Source of the DNA: Pratylenchus scribneri
Lineage: Eukaryota; Nematoda; Chromadorea; Rhabditida; Pratylenchidae
Assembly (NCBI GenBank): GCA_030063045.1
Contig: JAQSEB010000138.1
Span: 620,001-684,000 of the forward strand
Direction of reading: 5' to 3'
DNA: 64,000 nt
Shown here: positions 36,854 to 47,379 of the stretch, piece by piece
Layout: each line of letters starts with the position of its first letter
Position numbering within the stretch: the stretch's first letter is position 1
Program-made: the position numbers and the translations under genes
The notes under the pieces: model-generated
Told to the model about the DNA's origin: nothing
What the model saw: only the letters and a program-made list of their open reading frames with translations
Database searches by the model: none

Positions 36854-38192
36854 TCATCTTCCATTTAGAATATCTCCTCGATCAGTATTCACTTTCCCAT
36901 TGACGGCAATCGATTTTGTTGCCAATGATGAGGATTTCATTACAGAAACTTGGAATTGACTGTTCACTGATGTGCTTAATTGCCCGTTTTCTTCATTCAA
37001 ACACTTCAAAAATGCCTTTGCATAATAAATGGAGCAAAGGGCATTGTCCACATAGCTGAGCATCACTTCAAAAATGCCAATATAATGAGAGGCATTAAAA
37101 CCGGTCAGCTGTAAAAGAGAATTTTGGATATTAAGCAAAGGGGAAAAAGAGTATTTTTTGCTCTCAGATATTGAATTTCATCAGGTTTTTGACAAAATTT
37201 AAATGCTTATATCTAGGGCTAGGATTTATATTGATTAAAACATCGCAAAATATTGAAAAAAATGGACAAATATTGATGAAATATTGATGCAAATTTTAAA
37301 ACTTAGTAGAATAAAAATTCAAAATTTTTCTTTTATTCGCCATCGCAATAACAATTTATTCATATTTTCTTTATTTTTTTCAACAGAAAAATATGAAAAT
37401 TCATTACGAAAAATTCACTTTATTATAGAAATTGATAAATTTTTCAAAAAAATTATAATCAATTTTTTTAAAAAATAATTGTAATCAATTTTTTCGCAAT
37501 TTTTATTTCCAAAATCAATTTTACCACCAATTTTTCCTCAAAAATGTAAAAATTTCTAAAAAAATGTTCAAAAATTTTCAATATATTTTCTAAAAATGGA
37601 AATTTAATATAAATCTTCTAATGACAAAAAATGGTCTAATTTTCAAAATGCCGAAATATTAATATCCAAATTGACACCCAATAAATGGTAAAATATTGAT
37701 GAATATTTAAAAAAAATATCATAAAAATTAATAAAAACATTTGTAGAAACATGTTTTACTTTGATAAATTCGCGAACAAAAATACTAACAGTAAAAATCG
37801 CAGCCCTACTTATATCGTTGACTAATCCATAAAATATTTATATATAGTATATCGAAAAAAATAAAATTTTATTTACATTTAAAATGATATAAAAAGCATT
37901 GTATTACCTGGGTTACAGCCAGAGATGCTGTTGAAGGGAGAATATTCAGGAAAATTTCTAGAAGAATTGTGATTTTTATGATTCGATTATTCTAAAAAAA
38001 AAACAGATTATAAAATGAAAATTTTAAATTATACTACTCGTACCAATTTCCCATGAACAGATGAATTTTTCAGCAATCTAAAAAATATTATCGAAGTTGC
38101 CAAATTTATCACTCCCAAAGCAAATTTCAATATGTTTTGTGGTGCGAATTTGTATTTATCCGCAATGCAAACAAATGGAGCGCATTTTTTCA
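36854..38192 (-). CDS. Serpentine receptor, C-terminal part (TM5-TM7)
   Basis: Three minus-strand exons, 38192-38044, 37991-37908 and 37108-36854, join in frame to give 161 residues plus a stop. There are three hydrophobic segments. NILKFALGVINLATSIIFF fits TM5. ITILLEIFLNILPSTASLAV fits TM6. IGIFEVMLSYVDNALCSIYY, followed by AKAFLKCL, fits TM7 and helix 8. A Ser/Thr-rich cytoplasmic tail follows. This is the layout of nematode chemoreceptor-type GPCRs; the subfamily is not assigned. The first exon starts after an AAG acceptor in phase 2, so upstream exons are required, but none is visible before or beyond the minisatellite at 38255-39300. Either the gene has a very long first intron or it is 5' truncated. 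Confidence 0.62.
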
Positions 38193-38254
38193 CTTAAATA
38201 AGTTTTTTAATATTATTTTTATCTATTTTATAATTATTAATTTTTATTTGATTT

Positions 38255-39300
38255 TTAATTAATTCCGCCTGTTCTGATTTTAATTAATTCCGCCTGTTCT
38301 GATTTTAATTAATTCCGCCTGTTCTGATTTTAAATTAATCCTCCTATTCTGATTTTAATAATTCCGCCTGTTTTGATTTTTAATAATTCCGCCTGTTCTG
38401 ATTTTTAATAATTCCGCATGTTCTGATTTTTAATAATTCCGCCTGTTCTGATTTTAATTAATTTCGCCTGTTCTGATTTTAAATTAATTCCGCCTGTTCT
38501 GATTTTAAATTAATCCTCCTGTTCTGATTTTAATTAATTTCGCCTGTTCTGATTTTAAATTAATTCCGCCTATTCTGATTTTAATAATTCCGCCTGTTCT
38601 GATTTTAAATTAATCCTCCTGTTCTGATTTTAATAATTCCGCCTGTTCTGATTTTAATTAATTTCGCCTGTTCTGATTTTAAATTAATTCCGCCTGTTCT
38701 GATTTTAAATTAATCCTCCTGTTCTGATTTTAATAATTCCGCCTGTTCTGATTTTAATAATTCCGCCTGTTCTGATTTTTAATAATTCCGCCTGTTCTGA
38801 TTTTAATAATTCCGCCTGTTCTGATTTTAATAATTCCGCCTGTTCTGATTTTAATAATTCCGTCTGTTCTGATTTTAATAATTCCGCCTGTTCTGATTTT
38901 AATAATTCCGCCTGTTCTGATTTTTAATAATTCCGCCTGTTCTGATTTTAATAATTCCGCCTGTTCTGATTTTTAATAATTCCGCCTGTTCTGATTTTAA
39001 TAATTCCACCTAATCTGATTTTAATAATTCCGCCTGTTCTGATTTTAATAATTCCGCCTGTTCTGATTTTAATAATTCCGCCTGTTCTGATTTTAAATAA
39101 TTCCGCCTGTTCTGATTTTAATAATTCCGCCTGTTCTGATTTTGAATAATTCCGCCTGTTCTGATTTTATATAATTCCGCCTGTTCTGTTTTAATTAATT
39201 CCTGTTTTGATTTTAATAATTCCGCCTGTTCTGATTTTAAATAATTCCGCCTGTTCTGTTTTAATTAATTCCTGTTTTGATTTTAATTAATTTCTGTTAT
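38255..39300 (-). repeat. 24-25-bp minisatellite (AATTCCGCCTGTTCTGATTT)
   Basis: About 42 units of AATTCCGCCTGTTCTGATTT plus TAAT or TTAAT. This is the exact reverse complement of the 29965-30735 unit. It lies immediately upstream of the receptor exons on the minus strand, so AAATCAGAACAGGCGG is in the sense of that gene. Variants with CCTCCT for CCGCCT are clustered around 38338-38720, suggesting local spread of sub-variants. Confidence 0.95.
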
Positions 39301-39562
39301 GATTTTTTATTACATTTATTATCAATAAAAATTTCTTTATATTTTCAAAATTTAAAAAATCATATTTGCCATTATTTACAGGAAAATGGCATCATAAAGA
39401 AGAATGATGATTTACAAAAAAATAAATAAATAAAGACGAGAAAAGAAAATGTTTGGAATAAAAAAAAACAAAATATTTGTAAGGCAATATATTGAGTAAA
39501 ATATTTGGAAGACAATATGTTGAGAAAAATAAATTAAATGTGAAATTGAATAAAGAAATTAT

Positions 39563-40152
39563 GGTACTTTTCGGTTATGCGCCAACTTTACCAAAAGTTA
39601 TGCAAATGGCCTCCTATGTGTATTTTTGGAAGTAGAACACGAATCCCACATCTATTTTATTATATCTCACCATTTAGTAAGATAATGACAACTTTTACCA
39701 AGAAAAAGCATAGGGGGACACCAAGAGCATTTTCGGTGAAATTTTTTATATGCCCAATATATAGCTCATTCGATGCGGCTTGACGAGTTGAAGCTATGGT
39801 TATCATTTTTAGATGAAAATAAATGCAAATTTTCAAGATATAATTGTACTATAAAATTCTATATTTTCGTAAGTTTTTAAAACATAAATCCGAGTCAAAT
39901 TTAAGTATTAATGGTACCATTCGATTCAACTCGTCAAGCCGCATCGAATGAGCTATATATTGGGCATATAAAAATTTCACCGATAATGCCCTTTGTCCCC
40001 CTATGCTTTTTCTTGGTAAAAGTTTTCATTTTCTTACTAAGATGGTGAGATAAGATAAAATAGATGTCAGATTCGTGTTCTACGTCAAAAATAAGCTCTA
40101 GGAGGTTATTTCCATAATTTTTGGTTAGGGTGGCGCATAACCGAAAAGAACC
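39563..40152. mobile_element. Foldback element, family C, with 8-bp target duplication
   Basis: Terminal sequences CTTTTCGGTTATGCGCCA (left) and TGGCGCATAACCGAAAAG (right) are perfect inverts. The long inner arms, about 39563-39795 and 39915-40152, also mirror each other, including TTACCAAGAAAAAGCATAGG. The element is flanked by GAAATTAT at 39555-39562 and 40153-40160. The inner core CAACTCGTCAAGCCGCATCG is shared in diverged form with other elements here. No transposase is present. The 8-bp duplication again points to a hAT-type enzyme. Confidence 0.88.
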
Positions 40153-40160
40153 GAAATTAT

Positions 40161-40798
40161 ATATTTTTAATTCAATTATGTTTGTTTGTGCATGTTTTCC
40201 ACAATAAACATCATTTTTTTAACATAAATTCTCTAATGAATTTCATTCCGTTTATTTTCCATAATGACACAAATTGTATTTCTCTAATAAATCGTATTAA
40301 TTGGCCAATAGTAATGTAGAGAAAAAAAAACATATATTTACACATTTTTTCCTATTTCACTGACTTTTTCCTTGGGGTACATCATTTCTCTATTCTCACA
40401 ATATTTCTATTTCTCTGAAAATATATTTACATGAATTGGCCTTAATTCCACCAATTCTTCCATCACAGCGTAGATCGATTTAAATTTTTGGCCAATTACC
40501 CTATTCCGCGTTTCCTCTGCTGCTGCTGCTGCTGCGAGCGACAATTTTCATCCATCTACCAATTTTTGCTTTCATTCAAACCCCGATTGATGAGCGCTGA
40601 TAATCTAAATTAGGCTCCTTTCACCTTCGCTATCCTATTTTCCATTTATTCGATTCTTCAATTTATTTATATAATTTTTAGTTATAAAAATTCAAAATAA
40701 TATTAAATTAATTATTAAATAATTCTAATAAAATATTAAAAATTTTTAGAATTGTAAAATTTTTTTGCAAAAAAAACATTGAATTTGCCTTAACAAAA
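40161..40798. other. Intergenic DNA upstream of the zinc-finger gene
   Basis: AT-rich with a short CTG microsatellite near 40519-40536. It presumably holds the promoter of the gene starting at 40799; no element is recognised. Confidence 0.5.
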
Positions 40799-43700
40799 AT
40801 GTCGGATTTGCAATGCCCAAATTGCCGGCTCAAAATGGCATCGAATGAAATGGTAAGGGAAAACAAAAATATTAAAAAAAAATTTTTAAATTGGGCAATA
40901 AAATTAATTTTAAAATTATTAAAATATAATTTAGGCTGATTATGGGATTGGGATAATAAGCTTAGCGAAAAATTGATGGATTTAATTGGAGATTGGGCAA
41001 AAATTTGGCAAAAATAATGATCAAAAAATTTACAAAAGTACCAAAATTATTAAAAATTAAATCATTGTTTCTTTTGTTAATTTTATGGCCAATAAAATTA
41101 ATTTTTATCAATCCTTTCAATATTAAAAAACTTTATATGATTTCTCAAATTTATACGGCATAAAATTAGCAAAAATAATTATCAAAAATAATTAGGGCCA
41201 ATAATTTTACGGAATAATTGCCAAAAATGGCCAACAAAATTTAAATAAACCAACAAACTTGATCAAATTTTGAATTAAAATTAATTAAAATGTAATTAGT
41301 ATATCTTTATTAAGTATTGATGGCTAATATTTTAACGGAAATAAACAATGTGTATACCATTATTATTTATGAAGAGTTAATAATTTTATGATGCTCATCA
41401 ATTTGATCAAAATAATATTTTTTACCATTGCGACATTAACCGATTCGTTTCCAAAATACACAGATTCAAAAATTGTATTAAAAAACTTAACTCAAATTAA
41501 ATATGAATCAATTTTTAAAATATTTTTACAGATGCAAAAGCATAATTGTCGCCATCAGCGAGCACCAAAACAAGAATTGATGACGGGCCCACGGGCAGAA
41601 CCGGAGCAAAATGCCCAAATGAATGAGGAGGTATCGTATCGCATAACTTTCTGCTGATATCCATTAATTAAAATATTCGGGGATAGAATATTGCTCTCGA
41701 TCGACCGTCCGCCGGGGTCGATTCCAAAATAGACAAAAGGCGATGCAATTATAGGCGTTTCCATAATGGTTTAAAAATAAAAATAAATTATTAATAATGG
41801 AAAATATTTATTATATTTTTGTTTACCAAAGCATTTTGTGTTTTTTTACTAAATTTTTTTATTGTTCTAATAAATATTTTTATTTTTTCATATTTTACAT
41901 TGTTAAAGCAATTTAGAATTAGGCTTCATCTTCAAATAATTTATTTAAATTAATTATTTTTTAAATTTAAAATTTTTTATTTACGCACCTTTGCGGAATC
42001 TACTTAGCACCATCTTAATAATAAATTTCAAATAAATAAAAAATTAAATCAAAAATTCAGATTTTCTGATAAAAAATTATATTACAATAATTTAATAAAT
42101 AATTAAAATAAATGATTTTTAAATTGAAACAAATTTATAATAAATTTATTCATTTGTTTAAAAAATTTTCACATATCATTTTAAAAACTCTGTTTTAAGA
42201 TGCCAGATCATCGGCCGGAAGCACAATGTAATAATGATCTGCTGGTGAAATGCGATATTTGTGGACAAAATTTCAAAGAGCGTGGATTGGCCATTCATAA
42301 GGGCAGAATGCACCCTGCTGCTGCTGTTGAAGGCTGTTCGGCTCTGCCACCAATTTTGACGACACGAGGACGAATGATGTTACCAACGGCAGCAGTGGAA
42401 GTGAAAAAGGAACAACAACAACAAATGGTAAAAATTATTTGTAGAATTTTTTTAAAGTTCAAAAATTTTGAAAATTATTTTCATTCAACTAATTTAATTT
42501 TGTGTAGTACAAATTTTATTGTAATTTTAATATTATTCGGAAAAAATTATCGCAATTCTTTTAAAATATAATTTTATCAGAGTAAAATTCCAAAATTTAT
42601 TAGGGTTATTTTTTATTTTTACAACACATTTTGAAGTAATTAAGATAAAAATTTGAAATTATTTTCGTTTATATTTTGCATAATTTTAAGAGAAAAATAC
42701 ATTAAAATTTTTTTTCGTCCAAGAAAAAAAAATACGACGGTTTATGGGGGAAATTAAGAATTGGAGTTATGAACAAAACCTAGAGAAGCCCGAAACATTC
42801 GTAGATGAATTCCTTGGCCCAAGTTCCGAGATCGAAAAAGACGGCAACAATTAAAAATCCTTATGTAAAAATATATTATAATTAAAATTCAAAATAATTT
42901 TCAAAGATGCCATCAATTCGTCAAACACCAAAAACTACAGCAGCAATATCATCTGCAATTAACAGCAATTCAAATTTGGTCCAATCAATCAGCGGAAATT
43001 TAAAACATGTCCAGCAGTCGAGCTGCCGCAGCATGCCGAATAACAACCCATTGAACAACAACAACATGTTGAATCCTTCAACTTCAACATCTGCTTCAAA
43101 TTATTCAAATTTGGCATTTGACCGTCATCAAAGCGATCTCCCATCGACCAGCAGCAGCAACAGTGGCAGCAACATTCGCATTCGTACGCCAATTTTGCCA
43201 ATCCCGGCGGAGGTGGAATACCTCGAAACGGTTGAGGTAATTGAAAATATTTTAAATAAAGCCTGTTTAATTTGACAAAAAATTGCTGAAATTTTAGTAA
43301 CTTGGAATAAGGAAAATTATCATCCTCTTTAAACCGGTTTTTTGATTTTATTAAAAATTAAAATGTTTTATAGAAAAAGCGGCCTTTTTTCTAAAAATAT
43401 AAGTTTATTATTTTAATTTTTTTAATGTTGAATTTCATAATTTTAAAATTGCTAAATTATATATATTAGCGCGAAAACTGAAATTTCTCTCACTGTCTGC
43501 CATACTCTCTATCACATTCTCATTTTCTTTCTTCCTTTATATTCCCTATGTCACACTCACTTTTCTCTGTTTCTCTAACCTAAAAAGCGAGAAATAATGT
43601 GCAAATTTCAGTTTTCGCGACCACATATGGATATATTTGAATTTTCAAATGGTATATCATTTTTAACTGGCTATTGCTTCACAATTTGGGCCAAAAATTT

Positions 43701-44742
43701 ATCCAGGCTGAACCACGTTTCACCTTCTCTTCAGCAGTTGGGAAAGATTTAAAAATTAAATTTTAAATAATCGATAAACATTAAAAAAGCCAATTAATCG
43801 ATAGAATTATAAAAAGGCAAAATTATTGATTAGAATTACATAAAAAAATACAATAATCGATTGGAATTACAATAAGCCCAAAATAATCGGTTAGAATTAT
43901 AAGGATATAAAAGCTGAAAATAATCGATTAGAATTACAAAAAAAAAAAAAACTCAAAATAACATGAGATTGAAAAACAAAAGATAAAAAATTTAATTCAA
44001 ATAAATTAAAATTACAGAGAAAACCGTTTGGTCGCCATCATGAATTGGTGCCGCAAAATAATGCCGCCAATGTTGAACAGTTTGCTGGCAACCTTATGAA
44101 TGCTGCTGTCCGTGCCCAATCAAATTTGGTAAATTCGAATAAATTTTTACACAAATTTTTAATCATTACCATGGAATTCTTTAATGGGCATTTTATTTTA
44201 ATTTTTGATTTTACTTTTCAATTTTTGAAAATTTATAGCAATTATTGTTTAAATTTATTTAATTATTAATTAATTTTTATGATAATTTTTAATTTTCATT
44301 TTGAACAAAATTAATAAATTTTGTTCAAAATGTCTAGAAAAAATTCCTAAATTTCTATATGCTAAATAAGCTTTTCTACATTAGATAATTTTTTTCAGAA
44401 TTTTCTAAAAATTTTTTGAGAAAAAAATTATTAAATATAAAAATAATTTCGCTCAATATGATTAATTAAAATTCCTATTGATAAATAAAAAATTAATTGA
44501 TAAAATATTTTTAAAAAATTCTATAAGATTGGTTAAAAATTTTTTAATTCTTCAAAAAATTATAATTATTTTACATTTGCCCACAGATTTTTGAGGGAGT
44601 GAACACATTAAATGGCACAATAGAAAAAATCAGAGTGCAATTCGTTTGCAACAATGCCTGTCGGGGCGAACAAGGGAGTGTCCGCTGCAAAAAGGGCCGA
44701 CCCTATTGCGTGAATTGTTGTGGGCATCCGGAGTGCAATTAA
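40799..44742 (+). CDS. C2H2 zinc-finger protein with Cys-rich C-terminus (6 exons)
   Basis: Exons 40799-40852, 41532-41630, 42200-42427, 42907-43236, 44018-44128 and 44587-44742 are all in phase 0 and give 325 residues. Finger 1 uses C6, C9, H22 and H26 (CPNC..HNCRH) and is split by intron 1. Finger 2 uses C69, C72, H84 and H89 (CDICGQNF..HKGRMH). The middle is Asn/Ser/Gln-rich and low-complexity. The last exon ends in a Cys cluster with seven Cys between residues 295 and 324 (CNNAC, CVNCCGHPEC). A nucleic-acid-binding role is likely from the fingers. The role of the C-terminal Cys cluster is unknown to me, and I recognise no orthologue. A possible alternative last exon lies at 45607-45690. 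AATAAA at 45162-45167 could serve the 3' end. Confidence 0.85.
41640..41764 (-). other. Possible antisense coding exon in zinc-finger intron 2
   Basis: This short stretch is much GC-richer than its surroundings. On the minus strand it reads METPIIASPFVYFGIDPGGR and then SIESNILSPNILINGYQQK, looking like ordinary protein. A GT (AAA|GTTATG) follows that could be a donor. No partner exon is visible on either side. It may be part of a nested gene, a gene fragment, or chance. No family is recognised. Confidence 0.3.
43470..43619. mobile_element. Small MITE in zinc-finger intron 4
   Basis: About 150 bp bounded by CGCGAAAACTGAAATTT (left) and AAATTTCAGTTTTCGCG (right), a perfect 17-bp inverted repeat. 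The interior is pyrimidine-rich (CTCTC, CACACTCAC). Non-coding. Confidence 0.75.
43765..43950 (+). repeat. ATCGATTAGAATTA repeat in zinc-finger intron 4
   Basis: Six to seven loosely spaced copies of AATAATCGATTAGAATTA-like words separated by A-rich spacers of 15-20 bp. Confidence 0.7.
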
Positions 44743-45224
44743 ATGAAGGGGCGAAATTTTGGCGATAAAATTCATTGTTTTAAGCTGTTTTTTTTCAATT
44801 TATCTTAAATTTATATCTCCTGAATTTTAAATAATATTTTTTAATTTTTATTTCATTAATCAAAATGTTCTCATTATTATTTTTTATCACTTATCCTAAT
44901 ATATTTATATTGCCTCCATTGAAAATGCCTTTTAAAGAATGTCATTTTTGTTGAAAATTTGAATTTTTTAATGGGAATTCTTTTGGCCATTTCAAAATTT
45001 CTTAAGCATTTTTCTTATCTTTTCTCTCCCATATCCAATTGGCAATATTATTTTTTATTCTTATTATTTTTTAAACTTATTTAATATTCTACTATTCATT
45101 CAACATTTAATAATTTTCACCAACACAAATTACATCTCATTATAATTAAATCCTTTTTTGAAATAAAGCATTTTTGGGAAATTGAATCAAACTAATATAT
45201 AATTTTGGGTGCCAATTTTTTTTG

Positions 45225-45552
45225 TCCATAAATTTACATTCTTTTGTCCATAAATCAGTTTTTTGTGGGTCTTGATCAAATCTTTTACACAATTTTATAG
45301 AGCTCATCGAGGCGCGTCGATCGATGTATAATATTTCATAGTTTGGCTAAAATTCAATGTATTAAACCGTCTAAATCATATTATGGTTTTTGGTTCATAA
45401 CTCTTTTAATTTTGAAAAAAAAAACAATATATCAATCGACGCGTCTTGATGAGCTCTATAAGAAATGTAAAAGGTTTGGAGGTCTAGAATCAAGCACTAA
45501 AAAGTTATAATGAAAAAACTGATTTAGGGAAAAAAGAATGTAAATTTATGGA
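45225..45552. mobile_element. Foldback element with TCCATAAATTTACATTC ends
   Basis: The left end TCCATAAATTTACATTC is mirrored at the right end by GAATGTAAATTTATGGA. The inner arms carry GAGCTCATCGAGGCGCGTCG on the left and its diverged mirror CGACGCGTCTTGATGAGCTC on the right. The centre has GGTTCATAACT. No coding capacity. No clear target duplication. Confidence 0.75.
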
Positions 45553-45606
45553 TAAAAAATATTTTTTCCATAATTTTTTCAAACCTTTTGAATTTGATTC
45601 CCGCAG

Positions 45607-45690
45607 AAACTCTTCGGCGGTCATGATCATGAACGGCGCAATTTTATATTAGCGCAAACCGCAAACCATATTCAAGAAGAGGGATTTTAA
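45607..45690 (+). other. Possible terminal exon (27 codons plus stop)
   Basis: A good acceptor (TTTGATTCCCGCAG) is followed by a GC-richer 28-codon open frame that starts KLFGGHDHERRNF and ends in TAA. It is in phase 0, compatible with every exon of the zinc-finger gene ending upstream. It could be an alternative last exon of that gene, or the remnant of another. Confidence 0.35.
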
Positions 45691-45854
45691 GAAAGGGAAA
45701 AACAAACAATTCCATAAAATAAAAAAAAATAAAGTTTAAATAGCACCAAAAATAACTATTTATATTTATTATTCCAGAAGAAAGAGAAGAGAATAAGGAA
45801 AAATATACTATGATTATTATTATTAGTTATTTTAGAGTTCTTAAAGATTATAAT

Positions 45855-46063
45855 TAGGGCCCGGATTTTTATGCAAATGCATATATTTATATGCAAATGC
45901 ATATTTTGGCATTTTTTTGGCAAAAATTGTCCTTCAAAAATGCAATAAAAATCGAAAAATTGCATATTTTTAATGGTTTTTGATCAAAATTTTGCATATT
46001 TCAAGAAATTTTGCCCAAATTTGCATTTTTGGCACTTTTTGGTGCATATAAATCCGGGCCCTA
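45855..46063. mobile_element. hAT-like MITE (209 bp) with target duplication and empty site
   Basis: Ends TAGGGCCCGGATTTTTATGC and ATATAAATCCGGGCCCTA. Flanking 8-bp repeats ATTATAAT lie at 45847-45854 and 46064-46071. The host sequence around it is duplicated nearby without the insertion (ATTATAAT once, 46217-46224), so an empty paralogous site exists in the same window. Same family as 26728-27409. Confidence 0.92.
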
Positions 46064-46071
46064 ATTATAAT

Positions 46072-46360
46072 ACTGGGTAATCCCAATATAAATAAATGCC
46101 AATCCCATAAAATTCCCTCAAATAATTTTTCACATTAGCCCCATAAATTTGAATGAAAATATTCATTGAATAAAAATAATAATTTTTAATGATTAATTAT
46201 TTTAGAGTTCTTAAAAATTATAATGCTGAGTAACCCCAATAAATGCCAATGCCATAAAATTCCCTCAAATTATTTTCCACTTTTTCAGATATTTGGTCCC
46301 AGAAATTTGGATGAAAATATTCATTGAATAAAAATAATAATTTTTAATGATTACTGTATT
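46072..46360 (+). repeat. Direct duplication hosting the MITE
   Basis: The two copies, about 46085-46195 and 46230-46355, share GCCATAAAATTCCCTCAAAT and ATGAAAATATTCATTGAATA. Copies of TTTTAGAGTTCTTAAA lie upstream of each. The left copy is split by the MITE. Confidence 0.75.
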
Positions 46361-47379
46361 AATATTAATTTAAAAATGTTTTATGCAAAATATTGAGAAA
46401 AATTGGAATATATTAAATTTGAAATTGAAATCATCAAAAGCAAAATGCATTTTTAATTCAATTACGATACAATTTTGTGCTTATTTTCCTCGGACATATA
46501 AAATAAATATCCATTTTCCTTAAGGGAAAATATTATTTTACCCAAAAAGTAATTAATTTACCCAAATTCTTTTGCGTCAAAAAATATTATATTTTTGAGT
46601 TAACTTGGCCCTAATTAGGTATTAGGGCTCAGGGTTAGGTCAGGGTAGGATGGAATTAGGGGCTAGATGTTAAGGAATCATAAAAAAAGTCTGATTTGAT
46701 ATGGCCTCAAAAAATGATTATTTTTCGACACAAAATAGTTTGGATAAATTAATTTTTTTTTGGGTTTTTCCTTAAAATAAATTCCAGTAAATTGGGAAGA
46801 ATTCTTTGAATTGTTCGAAAACATTAAAAGTCACAAACATATAAATTCGAATGAAAGGAAAAACAATCAAAAAGGCAAAATTAATTCTTAGAAAATTGGA
46901 ATAAATTATTTAAAAAATCAATCAAATTGTTCTGACGCATATTTTATTGTTTTTATTGTTCACAAAATGCAACCAAATAATTTTAAGCTTTGTAGTTCGT
47001 TAAAAGATAAAAAATATTTTTTTAAAATTTTCTTTTCATTTTTAAAATTAGATTTGGGACAAAAGTTTAAAAAATTAAATTTTTATAAAATTTTTAATAA
47101 TTTTTTTCTAATTGACAGTCTACGGTAAAAAGAGAGAAAATTAAATTTTTAAAATATTTTAAAATTATTTTCTTGAAGTTGAAAGTCTAAAGTAAAAGAT
47201 AAAATAATTATTTTTTAAAATTTTCCAAAAATTTTTATATTTTTTATTTTTGAAATTGAAGGTCTACAAATAAAAATTATTTTAAAATTTTTTATAAATT
47301 ATTTTATCATATTTGTAAAATAAAATTCAAAGAATTCTTTTAAAACGCTTAAATTCATATTGTTTGTCCTTTTTTTTAG
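46361..47379. other. AT-rich DNA upstream of the unknown 8-exon gene
   Basis: Contains the second copy of the TAGGG-rich dispersed repeat (about 46610-46750). The start of the downstream gene must lie here or further up. An open frame from an ATG at about 46967 (MQPNNFKLCSSLKD) is a candidate, but no donor in the right phase is evident. Confidence 0.45.
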
